A stretch of DNA of 64,000 nt from Nymphaea colorata (taxonomy: Eukaryota > Streptophyta > Magnoliopsida > Nymphaeales > Nymphaeaceae): NCBI RefSeq assembly GCF_008831285.2, contig NC_045143.1, positions 14,161,151 to 14,225,150 on the forward strand, written 5' to 3'. The notes beneath the pieces are model-generated. The model was not told the origin of the DNA, searched no databases, and saw only the letters and a program-made list of their open reading frames with translations. A program made the translations under genes and the position numbers. How positions within the stretch are numbered: the stretch's first letter is position 1; each line of letters starts with the position of its first letter. Shown here piece after piece: positions 12,342 to 24,468 of the stretch.

Positions 12342-15300
12342 TGTCACACCCCAACCTTTTGACCCTCAAACAAATTTTTTTTCTAAACATAAAGCATTGA
12401 GGTGCGACTACACAACAATTCAAAAAAAGAGGGAGCTATATCATTTGAAACCATGTGGCAAACTTTTATTTATATAACAATTTCAATTCATACAAAATCA
12501 CATCTATGTTTATGACAAAAATGCCCCAAACTACAACTTTGATGCCTAACAAAAATAAGACATCAAAAAGACCAAACTATGACACGCCGGCACTACCAAA
12601 GACCCAAAACCTCCCCAGTAGGATGTGAGTGAAGCCATCTGATCAACCTGCTGCCTCTGGTCCGCCAAAACCTGAAAAAGAAATAACTGAAGGCTTAGCC
12701 TTCGCAATATGACAACAAACCAAGAAAATCTCAAACCCTCTTAGCTAGGGCTCAAATGTGAGAACAATCATAAAAACATTCTATTGTCATGTCGTGTCAG
12801 GGCGTAGGCACATCATTTGCCAAGAAAACCCCTAACATAGACCACGACATGAAAATGCCACTCAAAGGCCACAGTAACACAATCTCAATCACTTGCAAGG
12901 CATGCTTATCATTTCAGTCATAGCATTTATATGCCCATCAATCATATACATTCGTTCACACACATTTCATTCACATACATTTATTTTCATTAGCTTTAGT
13001 GAATTGACAGTTTCGGTGGGTGCAAACACAGACACGTACACACCATGGGCGGCCTATAGCCGAGAGACAACCCCCATGGTAGCCCATAACAGTATGGATC
13101 CATTCATCCGCTGCAGCGGTAGAGTACTTATCCATGGATGTGTGAATTCCAAGGAGAGATACTCAGCCTTCCCTAGGACACCCAGGTTGGAAAGGCGGGA
13201 GCCCAACGCTCTAAGCACATCACACAACAGTACCCTGGGGCCTTGCACTGCCTGTGCTCTGAACAGGCGAGACCAGTGGTGAAAAACGGGACGTCTCCCA
13301 AACACATAGCCACATCCCACTGACTTCTCATCTCTTATTCTTTCATTATTATCATTATAATAGCACAATCACAAAATGACTGACTAGCTCATGAGGTTGG
13401 TACACTTCACGAGTGCAGCCACACCTCCAATTGCCTCCACACGAGGTCTACACATAACATTAACATTCATAGCTAGCCGTCACACAATATGGGTACAACT
13501 ACCCTCCAATTTCAATCGATTGCATTATTGCCCACGACAATACATATGCAACAAATTACAACATTCACATTTTATCAAACACATCAATCAGATCTTTCAA
13601 AACTTGGCCAAATCCCGGAGAGTAGTCTTGATCCGTGATGGCTCGTAGCTGTCCTATGCAATTATCATTCTATGATGCCCTCTACTGCATAATCGGGGTC
13701 GAGGAGACACTTGACTCGATACCCCACCTCATCTGTCCTAAGCAGTTATCAATTCTAGCATGCACATGCAAATGCGTAACAGTTTTCAAAACATGCTTCT
13801 AATAGCTTTCCAAAACAGAACTTGTCACGTGACAAATCATTCACAATCACACACATCAGTCACACCTTTCAAAACTTAGCCAAACCACGAAGAGTAGTCT
13901 GGATCCGTGATTGGCTCGTATCTGTCCTAGACAATTATCATTCTAGGATTCTTTCTAATGCATAATTGGGGTCGAGGAGATACTCGACTCGGATACCCCA
14001 CCTCATCTGTCTTAAACAATTATCAATTCTAGCATGCATATGCAAATGCATAACATTTTCAAAACATGCTTCTCATAACCTTTCAAAACAAATCATATCA
14101 TATATCAAACAATTTGCATGCATACACACATTCATTCACAAAACAATCCATTAATCACATCACAATCTTATGATCCCACGATCCTAGGAACACACATTCA
14201 CACAATTGCCTAGGCAGGGATTTGCCTGGAATGCCACCATACCTGTCGCTCATCCGCTAAACACCTCGAACTACGACCCACGTTGCTCAAGGCCTACCTG
14301 ACGTGGCCGGTGTACCTGCAAACATAACCAAATAGTAAGTTCTCTACTCGTTTCACTTACAATCGATACAAATCTAAAAATACCATCATCGAGGCATGTC
14401 TTCGCCTCAAATGGGTGTCGACCCACGAAGCCCTCCGAAAAAGGTCTCTTCCCAACCCTCGAGGTTGCCACCAATGATTAGAACTCAAACTTATATTCGA
14501 CTTATCACATGTGCGATTCTCACTTGTTTTCCTTAGTTGATGCGTCTTCCCCACCATTAAGATTCTCAACATACAATACATACATACATCAATAAAAGCC
14601 TATTTCCCAAGCTTGCTAAAACTGTTCTAAACTTTCACCACAACATCACAATCTCTACCATGCTTCCCTATTGCCTCGAAGATCAACACATCATGCTAGA
14701 AAAACACTTATACACATAGATCCTTGTCCATCTCAAAATGGTCATAAACTTTCCCAAAATAATGACATCTCTAGGATGTCTTCTAAATCATCAATTTTTA
14801 ATTCTAGCATGCTCAAACAATAATTATATGTATTCCAATAAAAAATTTATAACAATCTAAGCTCGATTAGGCCTTTTTCACCCAAATCTTAAAATTCAAA
14901 CTGTCATAGTGCTCCCACAGCCACTTCAAGAGTTCGATTGAGCTTCAACGTCAACGATTGATCGCTGCCTCCACCACCAAAGTATTCTGGTCACTGGTAT
15001 GAGGGGAAAGATGCGTCCCCTAGCTGCAAATTCAATACAACAGCCACCAACAGTCAAAATCAACAGAAATGTGGTTTAAGAGAGGGGTCTGTCGTTAGAA
15101 GAAGCCCATGCTAGTTGTGTGGGAGGCTGAAAACAAGTGGGAGAGGGCGCTGACAGAGAGGAGAGACTGAGAGAGAGGGGTCGGACAAAAGGGGAGAGAC
15201 AAGAGAGGGCAACAAAGGATAGGGAATGTGCGGGTGAGAGCTGGCAGGAAGGGGAAGGAGAGAGTGACGAGAGTGAGAAAGAGAGAACATGCGGCAGAGA

Positions 15301-15603
15301 GGGCAAGGGAGCATGGGAGTGGGCCGAGTGGCGGAGAAGGGAAATAGCACGAGAGAGAGAGAGTGTTTACCCAAGCTCCGCCACCGCAGCCACCGCTGTC
15401 ACTGCCGTCGCCACTGCTCAAACCTCCGCCTTCTTCTTCTCTGTGTTGTGGTCATAGCTCAAGTAGAGTCGAAGAGGGGAAACGAGGGAGAAGAGGGAAA
15501 GACGAGGGAGGAGAGGGCGACATCGGGACCCTCTTGTGCGTGGAGATCGGGTCCGGGTTTGGACCCGCTCTAACCTGACCTGAAACATGAAACGAGTGTT
15601 ACA
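12342..15603 (-). mobile_element. long (3.3 kb) LTR of a Tekay/Del-like Ty3/gypsy
   Basis: On the minus strand it starts TGTAACACTCG directly after a purine-rich tract (AAGGAGGGTAGGA at about 15604-15616) and ends GGGGTGTGACA at 12342, giving TG...CA ends and 3262 bp. It is the 3' LTR of the minus-strand pol remnant on its right. The plus-strand LTR at 36748-48957, with its nested insertions removed, has the same ends, nearly the same length and many shared blocks. The open frames inside it, on both strands, do not resemble proteins. The 15080-15460 part is a G/A-rich simple tract. Very long LTRs are known for Del/Tekay chromoviruses. Confidence 0.8.
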
Positions 15604-15614
15604 TCCTACCCTCC

Positions 15615-17325
15615 TTAAATAAAATTTCGTCCTTGAAATTTAGATCTTACCTCAATGCAAAAACAGATGTGGGTACTTCTTCCGCATATCCTCCTCAAGT
15701 TCCCACGTGCTAAAGGAATTCTCTTTGTACGAAGCACTTGCTCTTTTTGATCCATAATTCTAATATGTTTTTCTTCCATTGTCAAATCATCTTGCACCTG
15801 AATACCTTGAAAATCAATCACATGTGTAGGATCTGGTACATACTTTCGAAGCAGGGAGACATGGAAAACATCATGAACATGACTGAAGTCAGGTGGTAGT
15901 GCCAATCTGTATGCCACCTTTTCAATCTTCTCTAAGATTTCAAAAGGTCTAATGAACCTCGGGCTCAACTTTCCCTTAACATCAAATCGAAAAACACCTT
16001 TAGTAGGAGAAATCTTCAAGAACACATGATCACCAACCTCAGAAGCCAACTCTCTACGTCGAATGTCGGCATATCTTTTCTGTCTACTCTGAGCAGTCAA
16101 CAACTTTTTCCTTATCAATTGCACTTGGTTGGTGTAGTGTTGTAATGCTAAAGGGTTTTCAATGTTGCCATCGCTCAAATCAGACCAACAAGCTGGCGAT
16201 CTGCACGGCCTTCCATACAAAGCCTCAAAAGGTGCCATCCCAATACTAAAAGGGTAACTGTTATTATACGCAAATTCTGCCAATTTCACATGTTTGTCCC
16301 ATTTTCCTTTCTACTCTAAGACACATGCACGCAACATACCCTCTAAGGTTTAAATGGTCCTCTCAGATTGCCCATCAGTTTGGGTGTGGAACGCTATGCT
16401 CAGCTTAAGCTTGGTACCCAATGTCTTTTGTAATTGCCCTCAAAACCTAGAGGTAAAACGTGGATCTCGATCCGCGATGATGGACTTTGGCACTCCATGC
16501 AATCTCACTATCTCGCCAATATATAAATTTGCGAGACTTTCTAAGGACTGACTGATTCTTATTGACAGAAAATGAGCGGATTTCGTAAGTCGATCCACAA
16601 TCACCCATGTGGCATCATGTTGACTTCTGGTGTGAGGCAAACCAACCACAAAATCCATCGTAATGTCTTCCCATTTTCACACTGGGATATCAATTCTTTG
16701 CAACAAGTCTCCTGGCCGTTGATGCTCTGCTTTGACTCACTGGCAAACTAAGCACTTTGCTACATATTCTACAATTTCACACTTCATTGCGGGCCACCAA
16801 AATTTCTTTTAATATCCTGAAACATCTTTGTGCTGCCAGGGTGTATAGAAAACTTAGATTTGTGAGCTTCATCAAGCAACTGGCGCTTAACCCCTTCGTC
16901 TCTAGGAACCCACAATTTTCGTCGAAACCACAATGAACCATCTTTATCTTGATGCCAAAGAGAATCTACCTTCTTACATTCTTCCATGTTCTTAGCAAAA
17001 TTGGAATCTTCCTTTTGCTTCAATTTAAACTCATCCAACAAAGGATGTGGTATCAAAGCCGTCATTGTTGTTTTGTCCTCACCACAAAGGTAAGGCTGCC
17101 ATGCTATCACATCTTGCAATAATGTACATGAACGAGTCAACATACTGCACAACGTTGCTCTGCTCAAAACATCAGGCACCACATTCGCCTTGCCTGGATG
17201 ATAAGATATCGTGAAATCATAATGTTTTAAGTATTCAATCCATCTTCTTTGCCTCAGATTTAGATCCCTTAAAGAGAATATATACTTCCATGACTTGTGA
17301 TTTGTAAACACCTCAAATCAAGGGT
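15615..17325 (-). pseudogene. Ty3/gypsy pol remnant: RNase H, integrase, chromodomain
   Basis: Reading the minus strand from 17325 down: the RNase H end (FTNHKSWKYIF, DLNLRQRRWIEYL); the integrase zinc-binding part (CEIVEYVAKCLVCQ); the integrase core with D in [10 protein letters not shown] in IADRDPRFT and E in GQSERT; then PFEALYGRPCRSP, the GDHVFLKISPTKG and GPFEILE blocks, and a chromodomain-like end. These motifs place it in the chromovirus lineage near Tekay/Del. Several stops interrupt it, two of them where tryptophan is expected. Reverse transcriptase, protease, gag and the 5' LTR are missing: the homology stops abruptly near 17325 inside RNase H. Confidence 0.85.
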
Positions 17326-17990
17326 ATGTTGGGAATCTTGAATTAAAAATTATTGGTATTTGGGAAATGATCATAATGTCTCGATACATGGACTAGAAAT
17401 GATCTGGGACTTGTATTTGGATCTGAAAATGGATATAGCTCTTGGATTTGGAGCCGGATCAAAAGCTTAGAATGGATAAAAAATAATATATTTGGATTTG
17501 GATCTTGAATTTTGATCTAAAACTCATATTTGGTTTTGAATCTCAAATTTAGATATGGATTAAGGTAAAAACATAGAATTGGATCTAAATTTGGATCTAG
17601 ATCAAGAATTTGGAACCAAACAAGGATATGGATCTATACTTTGGTTCTTGGGTTCGGATCGGGTTTGAATTGAAATGAAGACACAAATTGGAATCAAATC
17701 AGTCTAGAATTGAGATTTGGATAATGGTTTAGATCTGAATTTGGATGTGGTTCCATTTTGTTTGTGATTTGGATCTAAGGATCTATTTTGGGTCTAAGGC
17801 AAGTATTTAGATCTAGGGCTCTGTTTTAGATTTGAGGCTGGGCTTTGGATCCAGTTGGATGTAGGGACTTGTTTTAGGCGTCTATGAGTTTTTGAACTGG
17901 ATCACAGTTTGAATTATAGAATAAGTCTAAATGGAAATTGAGTTGCGTCCAAAGTCTGAAATTAGATCCAAATAAGTCCCAAGTGTCATT
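17326..17990 (+). repeat. GGATTTGGATCT-type degenerate array, right half of copy 1
   Basis: Dense, imperfect repetition of TTTGGAT(C/T)T(A/G) words. The same style of array, ending in a shared AGTCTGAAATTAGATCC type block (17953 here, about 23851 there), lies at 23310-23880. I read it as the continuation of the repeat at 10976-12341, split by the minus-strand gypsy. Confidence 0.5.
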
Positions 17991-18320
17991 GATAGTCAAA
18001 TAAAAGAAAAAATCGACCCATAGTTAAGAGAAATTGAAGTGTTTGACGCCAAAAATCCTTGAAAGCTATTATAAAGTTATCACAAAATGTTCGAAAAATG
18101 CTAAATATAAAATTTTGAAAAATTTGAGTGGTTACATGCATCAATGATAAACATAGCCAAATTGATGACATGACCCATCATGGTAGCTAGCTGTTTGCAT
18201 CTCAAAATTTAGAGAAAAATAAAAGTTTTATAGAAAGAAAGAGACTTGCCTCTCGGTGATGAGGATTGGTCATTCTCTGGGGTTAACAACGACGAAAAAA
18301 AATTCAAATTTTTAAATGTT
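17991..18320. other. no feature seen
   Basis: AT-rich sequence without recognisable coding content. Confidence 0.4.
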
Positions 18321-18900
18321 TAAAAAATGCCGGTTGGGCTTGCGTCTCGTGCAAGAGGAAGAAAGAGGAGACACCATCACTCCAGCAGCTCCCTCTCGAG
18401 AGGGAGGAAGAAAGAAGGGGAAAGAGGAACGCCCTTCGCATTCCCCACGCGCTAAATAGCAAGGAGGGGATGGCTTCGTCTCTTCCGATTCCCCTCTGCG
18501 ACTCCGATTCTTGTCCCTATGAAGTCCTCCTCCTCCTGAGAAGAATAAGGGTTCCTGTCACCCAAAATCACCTTCCGGCATCCGGAAGTCCAGCTCCAAC
18601 CCGTCGGAATCGCTGGAGCAGTAGCCGCCTGGGCCTGGGGTTCGTTGACCGCCGCCGGATCCTTTTCCCGATAGGGTTTCACCCACCTAGTTCACCACGG
18701 GTTTTGATCTCGAGCCGGAGCAGGGTTCCCTACTGCTCCACCTGCTTCTCCGCCTCTCCCTTCTCCTTTTCACCCGGATGCACCTCCTCAACAGGGTCCC
18801 TACTGCCCGTGCGAAGCTACTGCAACTGCGCGGCCGCTTCCTAAGCTTTGCTTCTCATCTTTCAGGCCCTAATCTGTCTCTGTAACGTGGGCGCCCTCTT
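18321..18900 (+). other. GC-rich island, possible first exon (uncertain)
   Basis: A sharp GC-rich block in AT-rich surroundings. A 124-codon open frame (18470-18844) is rich in Ser, Arg and Pro and matches no family I recognise. A CTAAATAGCAAGG stretch precedes the ATG and T-rich intron-like sequence follows. It could be the first exon of a plus-strand gene, or the internal part of a long-LTR element, since it sits between two same-orientation repeat copies. Confidence 0.2.
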
Positions 18901-21000
18901 TTTCCTCCTTCTTTGATAATTTTCTGTTTCCTCTGTTTTTTCCTTGCGAGATTTTTTTTGAGAGTATCGTCTTGTTTTTTTTTCTGGTCGGGGTCATCTG
19001 TCCCTCTCCCTTTTTCACTGTCTGTGTGGGGTTTTCCTGGATCAATAGCCAGAGCAGGTCATTTCCTCCGCATAGAGAAAACTTGAGGCTACGAGATTGG
19101 AATCAAATTTCAATCCCTCATACTGCAATCAGCTCATTTCATCAATAGAGCCCTTTGTAGGATCAGAGCATGTCAAGACACACTTTGACAACGTCTTCTT
19201 CATTTGCATACAATAACTTGAATTATCAGATGCACCTTAAAGACTAGTAGGAGAACAATCTCGTAGGCCAAGTTGCGGACCTTTTGATCACAGTGAATGG
19301 TTCTCTGTATTTGCTGATCTATGTTCTGTATCATGTGCTTATAGTAAGTAGTTAGTAGGGTAGATTTCGGTAGAGTTTTACCAATACTTGATCCTCAATG
19401 TTGAACTTGGTGCTTGTCCACCCATTTCTTCATTATCTTAGTTGCCTTATTCAAAAACATTTGTGTCAGATTTATTTGTTTGAGTCAGTCTTGCACAAAC
19501 TAATAGACCAAGGATGAACAATTTATGTTCAACAAGAGGATGCCATGATAAATGGTTGTTGTCATGTGGCTTGTTGAAAGGATTTATGACTTGAAGATTT
19601 ACTCTTCTATAAATTGCAGCAGAATTGGTTTACATATAGGAGTTTCACCAAGTCAAATTAACATAATAAACTTCAAGAAAATGATCTAGTTTTTTAAAGA
19701 AAGCTGCATGTCAGGTGTCTGTTTTTTGTTTCTGATTTTGCATTTCAGTTCTTTTGTGATCACATATACGTTTTTTTCTCCATACTTTCTTCTTTGCAAC
19801 AGGTCAAGAAGTGCGAGATGAATGGTTGGCGTTCCGTTTGTAATGAGTGATAATTTTTTGAAGAGGCTATTTAGTGCCTTCTACAATCAATTAGGTTAGG
19901 TCTTTCTACATGAACTGCACAAAGTTACTGCCTTAAATTGGATGGCAGCAGGAGGCCACAAAGTTCAATCTTTCTCTCTCTTGCAAAGGAGCTCGTGCGT
20001 TATTCAGTAATCATAATCAAGAACTCAGAAGTTTTGTATGCTACTGAGTTCGCAAAACCTTTCTTGGTGGCATTCTTCGTTTTCTGTGCTTGGTTTTTGA
20101 GTGAGTATATTAGTATTCGTGTTTTTTGGTTGGTTGTAGCTTCGTTTTATTTGTGTTGTTGGCAGGCAGGTATCAACTACTTAGTAAAAACATCTAATAA
20201 GAAAAGTATTTTTTGGAAATATGGAAATATGTTTCTTAAAAATCAAACACAGAAATATGTTTTTGGAAATATATTTCTCAGTTATCACATACTCATCAAA
20301 ATGTGAATCAGAAATATTTTTCCCATTCCCTTTTTCCAGGAAATATATTTTCAAAAATATATTTTCAATTCCATAATTCCATGCCATTAAATGGCCCCTT
20401 AAATATCTTATTCATCTTAAATGCGGTGTGGTGCTTGGGAAAAACTTTTGAAGATTGATATCTCAAAGACTTTTGGACGAGAAAATTTTATAGTACTATT
20501 TGAGAAAATAAACCATTTCGATTTGAGAGATTTTGGAATCAAGAAACCTTTGCAAGCAGTACTTGAAAATCTTTGAAGCCAATGTTGATATTTTGAAGAT
20601 TTCTTTTAAAATCCATTTAGTGTTCTCTTGAAATCTTAAGTTGGTTTGAGATATTAGGTTACTACTTAGGTAGAATTCTATCTCATCTTTCATAAGTTAT
20701 TGTACATGTATGAGTGCATTGATTTTATATGCCTGAAAATAAATTGTTAAAATCCTACAATAACAATAATTTAAAAACCTTTAAACCATCACAAAAATTT
20801 AGACTTACTTATATATCTATTGTCATTTTATCAAAATACTATTGTAAAAGAAAAAGTTTTTAAAAGTGAAGTGAGATTATAGACCATCAAGCACAGCTTC
20901 AACATTAAATGCATTACTTGAATTTTGGTCCTACTGAAGTTGGTAAGTGAAAATCAACAAATTTTTAGGCCTTAGACAATAGGCATTTGAAAAAGTAAAA
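18901..21000. other. unassigned AT-rich sequence
   Basis: No gene supported. The open frame at 19938-20306 is hydrophobic but unlike any family I know. At 20200-20390 short GGAAATATATTT words recur in both orientations before GGCCCCTTAAAT, which looks like a worn small transposon, but ends could not be set. Confidence 0.3.
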
Positions 21001-21035
21001 GAGAGAAGAAGAAAGAAGGCGAAGGATTGACTTTA

Positions 21036-21190
21036 GAGAAAATGATATATATATATATATGAAAGAAGATTTTAAATAGAGAGAGAGAGAGAGAACAAGA
21101 TACATAACATATATATATATAATTTTAAATCAAAGAAAAAGAGAGAATTTTAAAAACAAAGATACACATATATATATATATGATCAAGAG
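21036..21190. repeat. three-fold TA/GA minisatellite
   Basis: Runs of (TA)n, each followed by an ATTTTAAAT-like and GAGAGA-like segment, recur about every 55-70 bp (at about 21045, 21110 and 21170). Confidence 0.6.
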
Positions 21191-21500
21191 ATAACATTGA
21201 GTATTTTTTACCTCAATTTTTTTTATGTTGGTCAGAGAGAAACTTGAGTTCATGCAAGAGTTTATGCTAAATATCCATGGTCTCTACAAAGAGGGTGCTT
21301 GCTTTTGAAATTCTTTCAAAAACTAAATTCCAGATATATTTATATAAGCGTGTCAAAACAACAATGATTTTACTTGTTTTCATTTATTACAAAGGAAACT
21401 TATTTTTCTCACTGTTGAATATGAGAGAAAATAAAATATAGATGAGCTAGAAAGTTAATAACTTTAGAGTCTATAATTGGGTGATTAAAAAACATAATCA

Positions 21501-21946
21501 CTAGAACAATCCGACCTCAGGCTCATGGTTCGACGGATCCCAACCCGCCCCCTTGTAGTTTTGGCCTTAACCTGAAAAAGGATAGAAACCAGGACAATCA
21601 TCTCATTAATGACTTCCTTTTATAAGCTCTTGAAAATCCCTCACAATCTTTGATACAGGACTAAACTTTTGGGGTGTTACAATCCACCCTCCTTAAGGCA
21701 CACGCGTCCGTGCATGTGGGACCTCAGGTCCGAGTGTTGAAACTGCTGTGATACCACTATAACAACCCGACCCACTCCCAGGCTCGGGCCCCTGGTTCGA
21801 CGAATCTCAACCCGCCCCCTAGCAGTTTCGGTCCTAACCTGAAAAAGGTTAGGAACCATGACAATCATCTCATATGGTCTCCCTTTATAAGCCCTTGAAG
21901 ATTCCTCACATTCTTCGATATGAGATTAAACTTTTGGGGTGTTACA
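21501..21946 (-). mobile_element. TRIM-like miniature LTR retrotransposon
   Basis: Two direct repeats, 21501-21681 (181 bp) and 21757-21946 (190 bp), are roughly 80% alike by eye. On the minus strand each starts TGTAACACCCCAAAAG. The 75 bp between them has, on the minus strand, TGGTATCACAGCAG (primer site like initiator tRNA-Met) right after the upstream repeat and CTTAAGGAGGGTGGAT (polypurine tract) right before the downstream repeat. That is the layout of a terminal-repeat retrotransposon in miniature: LTRs, primer site and polypurine tract, with no coding capacity. No 5S-like block is seen, so it does not look like Cassandra. No clear 5 bp target duplication remains. Confidence 0.72.
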
Positions 21947-21949
21947 ATA

Positions 21950-23990
21950 GAATGTCATGAAGATGTATTTTAACATGTACATATTTGTAGGGATTTTTTG
22001 AGTTAGAGAAATCTTAACCTCAAAATTAATATGATAACAAGAAAATCCCATCACAATCACTTAGTTCTTACTTATCATTCACATATTAATTGAAATCAAC
22101 CAAATATGCATGAATATCATCACAAGCATAGACTATGCATACATTCAATGAAAAAAGAAAGAAAAAAAATATATTTTGAGTTTAGAAGAAAAAATTAAAT
22201 TTTATTTTACCTTACTCATGCTTTCAATGCACTCAAGAGTATGCCATGAGGAGATGACAAATGAGAAAGAAAAGAAATGTATGAGAATATAAAAAAATGC
22301 CTCTAAATAGAACGATTGAAAAAACTAATCTTCTTCCCTAGATGATCCTCAAGCCTTTCAAGTGAGACTTCAGGGCATTGGCATTGATTGGCATTGATGA
22401 TGTTCACCAAGAATCCTTCTCGTCCTCCTTGGAGAGTGAAAGTTGAGAAAGAGGCTGTCTCTCAAACTTGGAGAATGAGAAGACAAGAAGATAAAGAGAA
22501 GAGGAGAAAGTGAAAGAAAGCTAAAAAAAAACTATAAAATTTCAAGAAAGCTTTAGAGGTTTCTCAAGGGTTAGCTCATACCCAAGAATGAAGATTTGGT
22601 TGGTTATTTATAGAGTTTTGGAGCTAAAACTCATAATTTGAATTTGACAATGTTTCTTGCTTCAAATTTTTTGAATTATTTTCATTTTTCTTAAATAGGT
22701 ATTAACGAAAGAGAATTGACCCTTAGCTATGTAAACACTCTTTGGAGGGTGTTGGGGTGGCCCAAGCCAGAATTGCTCATTTTTAACCCCCAAAGAGGCC
22801 TACACACAGGGCACATGCCCTGGATCGGCAAGTGTGGTCGTGATTGGCAGCATGCACTCTGCTGCAGGCACACGCTTGCCTTGGCGCGCCACGGTGCTGC
22901 TGTGCTGGCCACAGCCATGCGCTGCTCGGCTAGGGTGCCTGGCAGCACCTTCATTGGCCCAGCTTGGGCCAATAAGGGTGGCTTTCGCCTCCCTAGCCTT
23001 CAGGGGAGGTTCCACATAAAAAATAAATTGTAAAAAATATATTTTAAGATGCATATTTTTGAAAGGCAAAATGGCTTTCTTGTAAAAATGAGTCCGCCTT
23101 TTTTTTTGGGTGGTTTCAAGCTTGTTTTAGATCCGGATTGTGTTCACTCGGTCACGTTAGCATTCCAATTGATTCCCACGGCTCAGATCAAGAGTTACAC
23201 AAGTGTTTTAAGCTTAAAACATATTTTAAAATTTTCGGTTCCATGTTGAGACCAAAAACAAAAGAGGAGTGTGCACACGCACATGTGGTGCTAAATAGTG
23301 TTGGAAATTGCTATTTTGGTTTTGACTTTGGATTTTGAGTTGAAATTCTTGTTGTGGATTCAAGCTTTGGTTTTGAATCTAATTTGGACTCGACAGCAGC
23401 TTTATGGATCAATTTTCCTAATTTGGACTTGATTTGGCTTCTTGAGTTCAATTACGGACTTTGGCTTTGTATTTCAGATCAGGGTATGAATTTTGAATCT
23501 CGAACTCGGATCTAAATCTGATCTAAGGTTGGATTTTGGATACATACATTGCATTTGGATTTGGATATGCATCTAAAGTTTCATTTTGGATCTAGGGTGG
23601 GAATTTGACTTTCGATATGGATCTAAAGGTCTGTTTTGAATCTATGGTCGAAATTTAGATTTTCGATATGGGTTTAGAGGTTAGTTTTCGATCTAGGGTC
23701 GAGATTTGGATTTGGATATGGATCTAGAAGTTAGTTTTTAATTTGGATGTAGGGTTAAGATTTGGATTTGGATGTGGATCTAAAAGTCAGTTTTGGATTT
23801 GGAAGTAGATCTAGAAGTCTGTTTTGGGGTGAGCATGGGCCCAAGGTCTGAAATTAGATCCAAATCAACAAACAAACTGAAAAATGATTGAAATTATTGA
23901 AATCTGTTCTAATAAATTGAGTACAGTTTCTTAAAAAAATTTGGGGTAATAAAAACTGCATTCATGGTTCAAATGAGTCCCACCCTCGTA
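21950..23990 (+). repeat. long dispersed repeat, copy 2
   Basis: Has the same ordered landmarks as 10976-12341 plus 17326-17990: TCTTAACCTCAAAAT (about 22010), AGAAGACAAGAAG (about 22480), GGTTATTTATAGAG (about 22600), a GC-rich segment (22735-23000) and the GGATTTGGATCT array (23310-23880). It may be a long LTR, with the promoter-like TATTTATA box two thirds along. The open frames in the GC-rich part (22716-23069, both strands) overlap one another and look like by-products. Confidence 0.4.
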
Positions 23991-24193
23991 GGAACGGGTG
24001 CGATAGTATGTCCTATGTTCGTTGGATATAGAGTACATCATCCATCCTTCGCTCACTCTTCTTGTTTAGCATAGAAAATCGTCCAAGGTATAGACGAACA
24101 AACAGATTTCTACTCAAGTTTTGAGGATCCTATCACCAGGATTTCACACGGATTAATCTAATTTTAACTCAGATCTTTAATCCATAGAATAGG

Positions 24194-24468
24194 CTATGTC
24201 ACCTGAGTGCGGGTGCCGGAGAGGCTCAAAAAATTTAGGTGCGGCGGTGCGGCGAGGGTATTTTATTATTATTATTATTAATTTATTATATATATAATAA
24301 AATAAACATGTATATATTATTATTACAATTTAGTTATTAATGTAAACAACATGTATTATATAAGTAATTTAGTAATGTGTGAGTTGGAGCTGCACCCATG
24401 TCCAGTACGCACCCGACTCGATGCAACTCCTGGTGCGGCAGTAAAATAAAAGAGTCTAGGTGACTTAG
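24194..24468. mobile_element. short hAT-like element, CTATGTCAC family
   Basis: Begins CTATGTCACCTGAGTGCGGG and ends TAGGTGACTTAG, giving about 11 bp imperfect terminal inverted repeats. The interior is (TTA)n-rich, flanked by GC-rich subterminal parts with GGTGCGGC words. The left end matches that of the autonomous hAT at 44123 (CTATGTCAC). Flanking 8-mers AGAATAGG and AGAGAGAA are only partly alike, so the insertion is old. Confidence 0.5.

Noticed and set aside
12893-13282. 129-codon open frame inside the minus-strand gypsy LTR, with a similar antisense frame at 48091-48438
   Set aside because: Both frames lie in homologous LTR DNA, so the similarity reflects copies of the LTR. The frames have different ends and no recognisable domain.
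15076-15578. Several overlapping open frames on both strands
   Set aside because: They lie in a G/A-rich simple tract of the gypsy LTR. All give low-complexity translations and overlap each other.
21501-21946. Cassandra-type TRIM with 5S-derived LTRs
   Set aside because: The repeat pair has the TRIM layout, but no 5S rRNA-like promoter block is seen.
22716-23069. Open frames on both strands in a GC-rich segment
   Set aside because: Mutually overlapping, repeat-derived and without motifs.
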